This document shows positions 1 to 5,343 of a stretch of 5,989 bases of DNA, piece after piece (the stretch's first letter is position 1; every line of letters begins with the position of its first letter). The notes beneath the pieces were generated by a model, which ran no database searches, was not told the DNA's origin, and saw nothing but the letters and a program-made list of their open reading frames with translations. The position numbers and the translations under genes are program-made. This DNA comes from Nitrospinaceae bacterium (GTDB taxonomy: Bacteria > Nitrospinota > Nitrospinia > Nitrospinales > VA-1), in assembly GCA_016763735.1 (NCBI GenBank), contig JAESTE010000160.1, positions 1 through 5,989 on the forward strand, given 5' to 3'.

Positions 1-45
1 AATTCCTCCCCTTTCATAAGGGGAGGCAAGGAGGGGTTTGGATTT
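1..45. repeat. Palindromic GC-rich dispersed repeat, left copy
   Basis: A hairpin unit with arms CCTCCCCTT (5-13) and AAGGGGAGG (18-26) around a TCAT loop, followed by a GGAGGGG tail (30-36). Positions 1-44 match the reverse complement of 5938-5981 at about 40 of 44 bases by eye, so the window is bracketed by inverted copies of one element. Its architecture (AATC, C-rich block, then a CCCC/GGGG hairpin) resembles the units at 2111-2191, which suggests a wider intergenic repeat family of the REP/MITE kind. There is no T-run after the hairpin on the + strand. On the - strand the hairpin is followed only by AATT at the window edge, so a terminator role cannot be judged. Confidence 0.8.
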
Positions 46-66
46 GAACACTTTTTGTAACGAACT

Positions 67-1935
67 ATGCAAAAACAAAATTTTCTCAAAACATTTCTAA
101 TTGCCATTATTTTATTGGCAGCTACAACCCCAAGGCTTACTTTTGCCCAGTCTGATGCAACTCTGGACCGCATCGTCTCGCAAATCGAAGCGCTTTATCC
201 GCCGCTGGAAGGCTATGTCATTGCCGTGGAAGGTAGCGGATTGACCCTCGATCTCAAGCGCGGCATGGCCGTAAAAAAGGGCGACCGCCTGAATCTGATC
301 CGTTATGGTATGGAGCTTTTCCATCCGGTGACGAAGAAGAAAGTCGGTCGCAAGGAAACCGATCTGGGAGAAATCGAAATATTAGAAGTCCGCAAAGACT
401 TTTCTTACGCCCGCGCCACCAACCCAACCGTGTTGGCTAAAAAAGGCGATGGTGTTAGAAGTCCGTTCCAGAAACTGACCTTTCTGGTGGCACCCCCCAC
501 CATTAAAACACGAAAAAAAATTGATGCCGATCGGTTGCGTTTCAACCTTGAAAAGAAACTGAACCAGCACCCGCGGTTTGAAGTCTCGGCATTTGATTTT
601 GGCCTGTGGATGGTCGATGAAAAGCTCAACGAAACCTCTGCCTTAAAATCTACAAACTTGAAACGTCTCAACCGCAAGGTCAATGCTGACCTCATTTTGC
701 TTCCCAATGTTCGTACCATAAAGGGAAAGATGGTGCTGAGTTACAAGCTGGTCTCTGCTAAAGACGGCTCTTTACAAAAACAAGCCCAAGTCTTGTCAGA
801 CGACCTGCCTGCCGCAGAGGCTCGCCGGGAAGGTAGAAGAGGCCCGCAAACCAGTTTCAACGCGAAGGAAAAACATTTCAAGTTTATTGATAAAGAAGAG
901 TTCCCTTACGAGGTGGTGGACTTCGATGTCGGCGACCTGGATGGGGACGGCAAAAACGAATACGTTCTCATCGACCGGTACCGGGTCATGGTCTACAAGC
1001 TCAAAAAAGGCAAATTAAAAAAAATTGGCCAGATGAGAGCCAAAAAAGGCTTCGATCACTTTTTAGGAGTGGATGTCGGCGATATCAACGGCAATGGCCG
1101 CGATGAAATTTTTGTCACCAACCAGAAGGGAATTAAACTGGAGTCTTTCGCACTGGAACGACAACGAGGAAAAAAAGGATTCAAACATGTCTGGAAAGAC
1201 GTTAACCTCTATTTCCGTATCATTCGCCCCTTTGGGGAAAAGCCAACCCTGTTGACGCAGAGTCCAGGGATTGAAGCCCCCTTTATGGGCCCAATAAAAA
1301 AGGTCGTGTTTAAAAACAGACGCTATTTCCAGGGTCCTGAACTGAACACTCCAGATATTCATGGGACGCATTTCATCTTAAATGGGCTGACGCAGACCGA
1401 TCTGAGTGGGAACAAGATCAAGGACACCATAATTCTTGACGATCAATACCACCTGAGGGTATACTCCCCTAAAGGCAAAGTAATAGTAAAATCAGATGAA
1501 TACTACGGTCGCGACCCACGGTTGATCGATGTCGGGGTCGTTGATGATATCGGCACAGGAGATACGCTGGGTAAACCGGTTCGCTACAAAAGTCGGCTCC
1601 AGTTTGTGAAAAATGGCAGTCGCCGTTACCTGGTTCTGCCCAAAAATTATACGGCCGGGAGTGGGTTATTAAGCCGGCTGGTGATCGTGAGCAACTCAGG
1701 GCTTGCCATTTTGGGCGTAAACAGGGAAGGTTTTGAAAAGATTTTCGATTCCAGCAAGCAAAAAGGCTATCTGGGCGCATTCCGTGTGGTGCCGCGCAAA
1801 GGCAATGCTGGGGCGGATGTGCACATTTTAAGGACAGAAAAAAGCATCGTTAACAGCGCGGCATCCAAGGTACCAGCACTTTTTCCACCTATTTCTGGAA
1901 AGCAGAGTGAGAACCCCCTGAGCGTGGGGCAATAA
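67..1935 (+). CDS. Secreted FG-GAP/VCBS repeat protein with FlgT-C-like N-terminal domain
   Basis: This is a predicted exported 622-aa protein of unknown exact role. Residues 1-27 form a Sec signal peptide (basic N-terminus, hydrophobic core, likely cut T-F-A|Q). Residues about 49-120 (starting GYVIAVEG, with ..GMAVKKGDRLNLIR.. and a DLGEIEI strand) resemble the C-terminal domain of flagellar assembly protein FlgT, a small beta-barrel fold. Residues about 138-245 look like an alpha/beta domain of the CsgG/LpoB sort, which is a weak call. Two Ca-binding FG-GAP/VCBS loops follow: DLDGDGKNE (290-298) and DINGNGRDE (339-347). A degenerate third, around DLSGNKIKD (445-453), suggests an incomplete beta-propeller. 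The start is the first ATG after an in-frame TAA at 58-60. It has no Shine-Dalgarno and is preceded by CGAACT. No lipobox or C-terminal anchor is visible. The best inference is a periplasmic or surface-associated structural or binding protein. The FlgT resemblance alone does not make it flagellar. Confidence 0.88.
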   Translation: MQKQNFLKTFLIAIILLAATTPRLTFAQSDATLDRIVSQIEALYPPLEGYVIAVEGSGLTLDLKRGMAVKKGDRLNLIRYGMELFHPVTKKKVGRKETDLGEIEILEVRKDFSYARATNPTVLAKKGDGVRSPFQKLTFLVAPPTIKTRKKIDADRLRFNLEKKLNQHPRFEVSAFDFGLWMVDEKLNETSALKSTNLKRLNRKVNADLILLPNVRTIKGKMVLSYKLVSAKDGSLQKQAQVLSDDLPAAEARREGRRGPQTSFNAKEKHFKFIDKEEFPYEVVDFDVGDLDGDGKNEYVLIDRYRVMVYKLKKGKLKKIGQMRAKKGFDHFLGVDVGDINGNGRDEIFVTNQKGIKLESFALERQRGKKGFKHVWKDVNLYFRIIRPFGEKPTLLTQSPGIEAPFMGPIKKVVFKNRRYFQGPELNTPDIHGTHFILNGLTQTDLSGNKIKDTIILDDQYHLRVYSPKGKVIVKSDEYYGRDPRLIDVGVVDDIGTGDTLGKPVRYKSRLQFVKNGSRRYLVLPKNYTAGSGLLSRLVIVSNSGLAILGVNREGFEKIFDSSKQKGYLGAFRVVPRKGNAGADVHILRTEKSIVNSAASKVPALFPPISGKQSENPLSVGQ

Positions 1936-2265
1936 TGGCATTAAAGTCGGCATCGCGCCACTCGGCGTGGGGCTAGAGTGGCGATCCAGGCGGGGCGGTA
2001 GCCTTTAAGTGTATTTAAGACTTTGCAAGGCCCAGCGGTCGTTTTCGGGGAGTTGGCAGAAGTGCAAAGCGTAACCGGGATGATTCCGGGTTCTGCTTTA
2101 AGTAAAAAAAGGCAATCCCCCCAACCCCCTTTAAAAAGGGGGGGGGTTTCAATGGACCCCTCTTTTTTAAAGAGGGGCTGGGGTGATTTGCTACCTCAAA
2201 TCATGCAATGCAGGCCAGTTATGCAGAGCCGTTTCTCTGGATTGCTTCACTTTGTTCGCATTGAC
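1934..2265 (+). repeat. Degenerate TIR repeat (family copy 1), interrupted by a second repeat
   Basis: This is a diverged relative of the copies at 4126-4280 and 4662-4845. Shared blocks in order are: a left end TCGGCATCGCG (1947-1957), GTGGCGATCCAGGCG (1979-1993), TTTAAGACTTTGCAAGGCC (about 2016-2034), TGCTTTAAG (about 2095-2103), and a right end GATTGCTTC with TCGCATTGAC (2256-2265). Homology to copy 3 extends further left: 1934-1957 matches 4648-4671 at about 20 of 24 bases. The repeat edge therefore touches the stop codon of the preceding gene. The element is longer than the others because the palindrome pair 2111-2191 lies within it. CGCCACT (1956-1962) and AGTGGCG (1977-1983) can pair, but no T-run follows. 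I see no credible gene here. Confidence 0.6.
2111..2191. repeat. Head-to-head pair of palindromic C/G-rich repeats
   Basis: Two related units lie in inverted orientation. Unit A has arms CCCCCTTT (2125-2132) and AAAGGGGG (2135-2142). Unit B has arms CCCCTCTTT (2157-2165) and AAAGAGGGG (2169-2177). The outer flanks are also inverted: GCAATCCCCCCAACCCC (from 2112) against the reverse complement of the tail up to 2191, which reads GCAAATCACCCCAGCCCC. The whole block can fold as two adjacent hairpins or one long hairpin. Paired inverted palindromes of this type are typical of REP/BIME-like or non-autonomous mobile elements. Its position inside the TIR repeat suggests it inserted later. Unit A ends in a run of nine G, a likely spot for sequencing error. 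Confidence 0.8.
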
Positions 2266-2314
2266 CTGATTTTAAAGTTTCATCTGTGTCCATAATGTGT
2301 GATAAAAAAGAGTT

Positions 2315-2342
2315 TTGAAATATTGGCCTTGGCTAATATAAT
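2315..2342 (+). promoter_or_regulatory. Candidate sigma70-type promoter for the porin gene
   Basis: TTGAAA (2315-2320) is followed after 16 bases by a perfect TATAAT (2337-2342). This would start transcription near 2350 and give a 5' leader of about 270 bases ahead of the porin ATG at 2622. A second, weaker candidate is TTGATT (2405-2410), 17 bases, then TATCTT (2428-2433). The 16-base spacing and consensus -10 favour the first. The choice is inference from consensus matches only, in an AT-rich region where chance matches are common. Confidence 0.45.
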
Positions 2343-2454
2343 AAATGACAGTAGATTAGCAGGAAACACGAGGTAAAAAAAATCAAGAAAACACCAAAAA
2401 ACCTTTGATTTTTATTTGGTTTAATGGTATCTTTTCAGGGATTTTAATGCAATC

Positions 2455-2462
2455 TCACGTGA
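2455..2462. promoter_or_regulatory. Perfect 8-bp palindrome TCACGTGA in the porin leader
   Basis: A perfect inverted repeat TCACGTGA lies between the candidate promoters and the porin start. It could be an operator half-site pair for a dimeric regulator, but a single 8-bp palindrome is weak evidence. Confidence 0.2.
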
Positions 2463-2500
2463 ACAGGTCTATTACGTAAGGTTTCAATAACTTACTTACT

Positions 2501-2573
2501 AAGTTTAATAGTATTAAGTTTAATAGTATTAAAAAAGAGTATTAAAAAGTTCAAACAGTATTAACGTATTTAA
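2501..2573 (+). repeat. Tandem 15-bp repeat and iterated GTATTAA motif upstream of the porin
   Basis: AAGTTTAATAGTATT occurs twice in perfect tandem (2501-2515 and 2516-2530). The core GTATTAA recurs at 2511, 2526, 2539 and 2558, and a variant GTATTTAA lies at 2566. AGTTCAAA also occurs twice (2548-2555 and 2575-2582), bracketing the last two cores. The array ends about 50 bases before the porin ATG. It could be a multi-site operator or an AT-rich leader that affects mRNA stability, or it could be simple low-complexity drift. Nothing in the sequence decides between these. Confidence 0.55.
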
Positions 2574-2608
2574 CAGTTCAAAAAAGTAGTTAGTCATCAA
2601 CAAAACTT

Positions 2609-2615
2609 GGAGGAG
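2609..2615 (+). promoter_or_regulatory. Strong Shine-Dalgarno that sets the porin start
   Basis: GGAGGAG lies six bases before ATG at 2622. It is the only strong ribosome binding site in the window. It rules out the upstream in-frame TTG at 2607, which overlaps this site and would add five residues before the signal peptide. Confidence 0.9.
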
Positions 2616-2621
2616 AAAAGT

Positions 2622-4058
2622 ATGAAAAAGAATTTTTTGACTGTAGTAGCAATCATGGTCGTGGCATTTTTTGTGTCGACCGAGATTGCCAAAGCAGCCG
2701 ACATCTCATTCAGCGGGCAGATTCGAACTCGTTGGGAAGTTGCTGAACATCAGGGTGGTGGTGCGGGAACAACTAATGCTTTCGACAACAAACCGGATGA
2801 TTTCATCTTCAGTTCCGTTCGTCTCGCTGCAAAAGCTAATATCAACGACACGACATCCGCTTTCATCCAAATGCAAAGTGTTCGCAATTGGGGTAGTTCT
2901 GTTGGCGGTACAACTGCAACAGGTGCTGGTGATGGAAACGCTTCTTTCCAGGCAAATAACAGAGATGCTTCTGTAGGTATCCATCAGGCATACTTCACAC
3001 TGAAAAATTTCATGCTGGATGGCGTTGACTTGAAACTCGGTCGTCAAGAAATCAAGCTTGATGGTTGGCGTCTGTTTGGTAACACGATCTGGACACCGGG
3101 TATGCAGAGTCATAACGCGATTCGAATGACTCACACGCATGACAATCTGACAATAGTTGCTTCCTACGTTCTGGCGCAGGAAGATGGTAGAAACATTGAC
3201 TTGGCTGATGCTAATGATAATGATACTTACCTCCTCTGGTTGAATTACAAAGGTATCTTGGGTGGCCAGTTCTCCGGCTACTATGTCTTTGTGGACAATG
3301 GTTGTGGTAGCACTAGAGCAGCTGGCACTGCTGGTATTACTTGTTCAACTGGTGAGAATAATTTTTCCACCATTGGTGGCCGTCAGGCTGGACAACTTTT
3401 TGGACTGGACTACCGTGGTGAAGTTTACTACCAGTTTGGTCAGGCAGATGGTATAGCAAATGCTACCACTGGTACCCCTGATACGGACCGTTCAGCATAT
3501 ATGTTCGGTGTACGTGTTGGCAAAACCTTCAAAAACACCATGTTCAAACCTGGAGTCACCTTGTGGTACGACTACCTTTCTGGAACAACAGATAAAGACC
3601 AAAGAGACGGTAACTGGAAAAGTTTCAACACCTTGTTTGACACGGGTCACAAATTCTATGGTCTGCAAGATCTATTCTTGGGTATTGGTTTTGGTGGTAC
3701 GGGTGGAACAAGAGGTTTGGGCTTGCAGGATTTAGCTGTTAAATTCAAGCTGAACCCAATGCCAGGCTGGACCCTTAAATTGGACGCACATGCTTTTGCA
3801 ACGGCTGAAGGCGGACAAGCTAATTCTGCAACAGCTGGCTTTGCAAGCACCTCAACTACAGGCGCAAACCAGGGTGGTAACGGCTCGTATCTGGGTAACG
3901 AGATTGACGTAACTCTCGTTAACAAGTACAATGCCAACACCAAGATTATGATTGGTTTTTCCAACTTTAATGGAACTTCTACTTTCAAAGCTATCAGAGG
4001 CACCACTGGTGCCGCTGATGCAAACTGGGCTTATGTTCAGTTTGATGTGCAGTTCTAA
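2622..4058 (+). CDS. Alginate-export-family (AlgE-like) outer-membrane porin
   Basis: This 478-aa protein is predicted to form an outer-membrane beta-barrel channel. Residues 1-25 are a Sec signal peptide (MKKN start, hydrophobic core, A-K-A|A cut). The mature part opens with ISFSGQIRTRWE, a first barrel strand. It carries the block LKLGRQEIKLDGWRLFG near residues 140-156, followed by W..G...HNAIRMTH, a pattern characteristic of the alginate_exp/AlgE family. Alternating-hydrophobic strands and Gly/Asn/Thr-rich loops follow, and the chain ends in ..YVQFDVQF with the C-terminal Phe recognised by the BAM machinery. C228 and C241 are the only cysteines I see and fall in a loop, so they may form a disulfide. 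The substrate is not known, and the family name does not imply alginate. The gene has its own promoter region, a strong Shine-Dalgarno and a strong terminator. Codon choice looks biased (many GGT, ACT, GCT), unlike the neighbouring genes. Together these suggest an abundant protein. Confidence 0.85.
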   Translation: MKKNFLTVVAIMVVAFFVSTEIAKAADISFSGQIRTRWEVAEHQGGGAGTTNAFDNKPDDFIFSSVRLAAKANINDTTSAFIQMQSVRNWGSSVGGTTATGAGDGNASFQANNRDASVGIHQAYFTLKNFMLDGVDLKLGRQEIKLDGWRLFGNTIWTPGMQSHNAIRMTHTHDNLTIVASYVLAQEDGRNIDLADANDNDTYLLWLNYKGILGGQFSGYYVFVDNGCGSTRAAGTAGITCSTGENNFSTIGGRQAGQLFGLDYRGEVYYQFGQADGIANATTGTPDTDRSAYMFGVRVGKTFKNTMFKPGVTLWYDYLSGTTDKDQRDGNWKSFNTLFDTGHKFYGLQDLFLGIGFGGTGGTRGLGLQDLAVKFKLNPMPGWTLKLDAHAFATAEGGQANSATAGFASTSTTGANQGGNGSYLGNEIDVTLVNKYNANTKIMIGFSNFNGTSTFKAIRGTTGAADANWAYVQFDVQF

Positions 4059-4070
4059 GTTTGTCTTTAC

Positions 4071-4108
4071 AAAAACCCTCCGGCCTTCGGGTCGGGGGGT
4101 TTTTTTTT
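4071..4108 (+). terminator. Strong intrinsic terminator of the porin gene
   Basis: A ten-pair stem, CCCTCCGGCC against GGTCGGGGGG with two G-U pairs, is capped by a stable TTCG tetraloop and followed by a run of nine T. Five A upstream of the stem can pair with part of the T-run, so the hairpin may also act on the - strand. It begins 12 bases after the porin stop codon. Confidence 0.93.
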
Positions 4109-4125
4109 GCCTGTTTCTTCCCTCA

Positions 4126-4280
4126 CGTCATCGCGAACGACTGAAAGGAGTGTGGCGATCCAGGCGAGTGGCGTGGTTAAAAAAATTTTTAAGTCCTGCA
4201 AGGCCAAAAGAGCAGGTCGCCCTTCATTGCTTTAAGACCTTGCGGACTGTTTCTCGTTGACAGAATCATTCGCAATGACG
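4126..4280 (+). repeat. MITE-like repeat with terminal inverted repeats (copy 2)
   Basis: The ends CGTCATCGCGA (4126-4136) and TCGCAATGACG (4270-4280) are inverted repeats matching at 10 of 11 bases, and the element is 155 bp. Inside are TTTAAGTCCTGCAAGGCC (about 4188-4205) and GCTTTAAGACCTTGCGG (4229-4245). Their CCTGCAAGG/CCTTGCGG cores are near-inverted, giving a nested second palindrome. The element lies 18 bases beyond the porin terminator and ends 70 bases before the GIY-YIG start. It encodes no protein, as expected for a non-autonomous element. No clear target-site duplication is visible. The ends resemble a GTCATTGCGA-type intergenic repeat I recall as common in bacteria, but this is from memory. 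Confidence 0.75.
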
Positions 4281-4313
4281 AGCGGAGGGTTTGTGCGGAT
4301 TTTCCAACAATTT

Positions 4314-4332
4314 ATCCGTGTCCATCTGTGGT
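4314..4332 (+). repeat. Short GTGTCCATCTGTGG-type intergenic motif
   Basis: ATCCGTGTCCAT (4314-4325) matches ATCTGTGTCCAT at 2282-2293 at 11 of 12 bases. Both follow the right end of a TIR repeat (copy 2 and copy 1). A looser relative, ATCTCTGCGGTTAA, lies at 4860-4873 after copy 3. It may be a separate short repeat family or an outer part of the mobile unit. It sits 18 bases before the GIY-YIG ATG. Confidence 0.4.
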
Positions 4333-4350
4333 AAAGAAATCAAACTAACT

Positions 4351-4638
4351 ATGAAACAACCGGCTGTTTACATTATGACAAGCAAACGCAATGGCACACT
4401 TTATACGGGTGTGACCAGCAATCTGGTAAAGCGTGTCTATGAACATAGAAATTCAATAGCTGAAGGTTTCACCAAAAAGCAAGGTTGCAAGCAGTTGGTC
4501 TTTTACGAGATGCACGAATCCATGGCCAATGCTATAATCCGTGAAAAGCAGTTGAAAGCTGGTTCAAGGAAGAACAAGCTCACATTAATAGAAAACAAGA
4601 ACCCGGAATGGAACGATCTTTATAAAGAAATCACCTGA
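4351..4638 (+). CDS. Small GIY-YIG domain nuclease (COG2827/UPF0213-like)
   Basis: This 95-aa protein consists of little more than one GIY-YIG endonuclease domain. Visible motif residues are V6-Y7-I8 (the GIY position), L17-Y18-T19-G20 (the YIG position, with T for I), K27-R28 plus E31-H32 on the following helix (catalytic Arg and His region), and R64-E65-K66-Q67-L68-K69 carrying the metal-binding Glu. The tail P85-EW..LY is typical of this small family. All core residues appear intact, so it is probably active or recently active on DNA, though its substrate is unknown. ATG at 4351 is chosen because it begins directly at the domain (MKQPAVYIM). An in-frame ATG at 4291 would add 20 unrelated residues encoded by repeat-like DNA. 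There is no clear Shine-Dalgarno, and the start is preceded by CTAACT. The gene lies between two direct copies of a TIR repeat, hinting at mobility. Confidence 0.85.
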   Translation: MKQPAVYIMTSKRNGTLYTGVTSNLVKRVYEHRNSIAEGFTKKQGCKQLVFYEMHESMANAIIREKQLKAGSRKNKLTLIENKNPEWNDLYKEIT

Positions 4639-4661
4639 CCATCGCGCAATGGCATTATAAT

Positions 4662-4845
4662 CGTCATTGCGAGTGACTGGAAGGAGCGCGGCAACCCAGA
4701 CGAGTAACGTGTTCTTATGGTACCTTAAATCCCGCAAGGCCAAGAACCTAGGTACCCTGCATAGCTTTAAGACCTTGCGGACCACTTCTCATCGACCGAG
4801 TCTTTCCCCTAGGTTGCTTCATCGCTTGCAGCTCTTCGCAATGAC
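4662..4845 (+). repeat. MITE-like repeat with terminal inverted repeats (copy 3)
   Basis: The ends GTCATTGCGA (4663-4672) and TCGCAATGAC (4836-4845) are perfect 10-bp inverted repeats. The element is about 184 bp and lies in the same orientation as copy 2. Internal blocks shared with copy 2 are CTGGAAGGAG (CTGAAAGGAG in copy 2), CGAGTAACGTG (CGAGTGGCGTG), CCCGCAAGGCC and GCTTTAAGACCTTGCGGAC. The last two contain perfectly inverted CCGCAAGG (4732-4739) and CCTTGCGG (4773-4780). Additional palindromic material, GGTACC and CCTAGG each present twice, accounts for part of the extra length over copy 2. The left flank 4648-4661 is shared with copy 1. No protein-coding content is seen. Confidence 0.78.
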
Positions 4846-4899
4846 ATTCTAAAAGATTCATCTCTGCGGTTAATTTTTTTATCTTTTTACAAAACAACT

Positions 4900-5343
4900 A
4901 TGAAATATAAATTACTGACCTTATTCTTGTTACTCGTCCCCTGCCTCGTTGGGGCAGAATCGGAAGTCTTCAAGTTAAACGGAAAACCCGTTCCCGCTAT
5001 TGTTGCCAAAGTCAACGGGGTGACTTTAAGCTCTACCCAATTAGAAGGCGAGTTCATTGCTTTCCGTATGCGCTCCCAACATCAGGGGAAACAAATTAAA
5101 CCATCGGAAGAGCTTCTGATCGCCCGTGAAGTGCTCAAAGCAGAGATCATGAAGGAAATAATCACTCAGAAAGCAAAATCCCTCAACATCAAAATAACAC
5201 CCGACCAAATCGACTTGCAGATTCAAGGTGTCGAGGACAAGTTTCCCAGTCATACGGCATTCATCACGGCTCTGGCTTTTCAACGCATGAATATAAAAGC
5301 CCTCAAAAAAAAATTGAAAGCACTCTTTTGGAAGACGAATTGA
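4900..5343 (+). CDS. SurA/PpiC-like peptidyl-prolyl isomerase, N-terminal part (frame-broken)
   Basis: This is the first of two frames that together encode one parvulin-type periplasmic chaperone. Residues 1-19 form a Sec signal peptide (MKYKLL start, cut V-G-A|E). Cys15 is not in a proper lipobox because Pro precedes it. Residues about 28-135 match a SurA-type N-terminal chaperone domain: IVAKVNGVTL, then several amphipathic helices with ..LLIAREVLKAEIMKEIITQKA.. and KITPDQIDLQIQ. The family-like sequence ends at LKKK, encoded by the A run at 5305-5313. The last residues (LKALFWKTN) are out of frame and end at TGA 5341-5343, so the 147-aa product lacks the catalytic domain. The start has no Shine-Dalgarno and is preceded by ACAACT after a T-rich tract. 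With one extra A in the run the full protein would be 342 aa. Confidence 0.82.
   Translation: MKYKLLTLFLLLVPCLVGAESEVFKLNGKPVPAIVAKVNGVTLSSTQLEGEFIAFRMRSQHQGKQIKPSEELLIAREVLKAEIMKEIITQKAKSLNIKITPDQIDLQIQGVEDKFPSHTAFITALAFQRMNIKALKKKLKALFWKTN
5305..5313 (+). other. Run of nine A at the frame break in the isomerase gene
   Basis: CTC is followed by nine A and then TTGAAAGC. Upstream sequence is read as CTC AAA AAA AAA TTG. The chaperone sequence continues only if read as AAA AAA AAA ATT GAA AGC ACT, giving KKKIESTLLEDEL. That requires a tenth A, or a -1 slip by ribosome or RNA polymerase. The tract also fits the A-AAA-AAA slippery pattern. No clear upstream Shine-Dalgarno-like stimulator is visible. 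Possible explanations are a homopolymer sequencing error, a true mutation, or slippage-based expression. Confidence 0.85.

Noticed and set aside
1956..1983. CGCCACT/AGTGGCG hairpin as a terminator for the FG-GAP gene
   Set aside because: The stem is only seven pairs with a 14-base loop and has no T-run after it. It is better explained as part of the TIR repeat.
2023..2295. A 90-aa open frame in the intergenic region
   Set aside because: It runs straight through the TIR repeat and the C/G-rich palindrome pair. The translation is dominated by repeat sequence, and there is no ribosome binding site or recognisable domain.
2607..2621. Upstream TTG start for the porin
   Set aside because: The TTG overlaps the Shine-Dalgarno itself, and the ATG at 2622 gives a perfect signal peptide with ideal spacing.
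2706..3140. A 144-aa open frame on the - strand inside the porin gene
   Set aside because: It is the antisense shadow of a strongly supported porin. It shows low-complexity Ser/Thr composition and no start signal or domain.
3952..4260. A 102-aa open frame overlapping the porin end, terminator and repeat copy 2
   Set aside because: It is read out of frame through the end of the porin, across the intrinsic terminator and into the repeat. It has no start signal or homology pattern.
4667..4852. A 61-aa open frame within repeat copy 3
   Set aside because: It is almost entirely the TIR repeat. Its counterpart in copy 2 is not conserved as a frame, so it is not a transposase remnant I can support.
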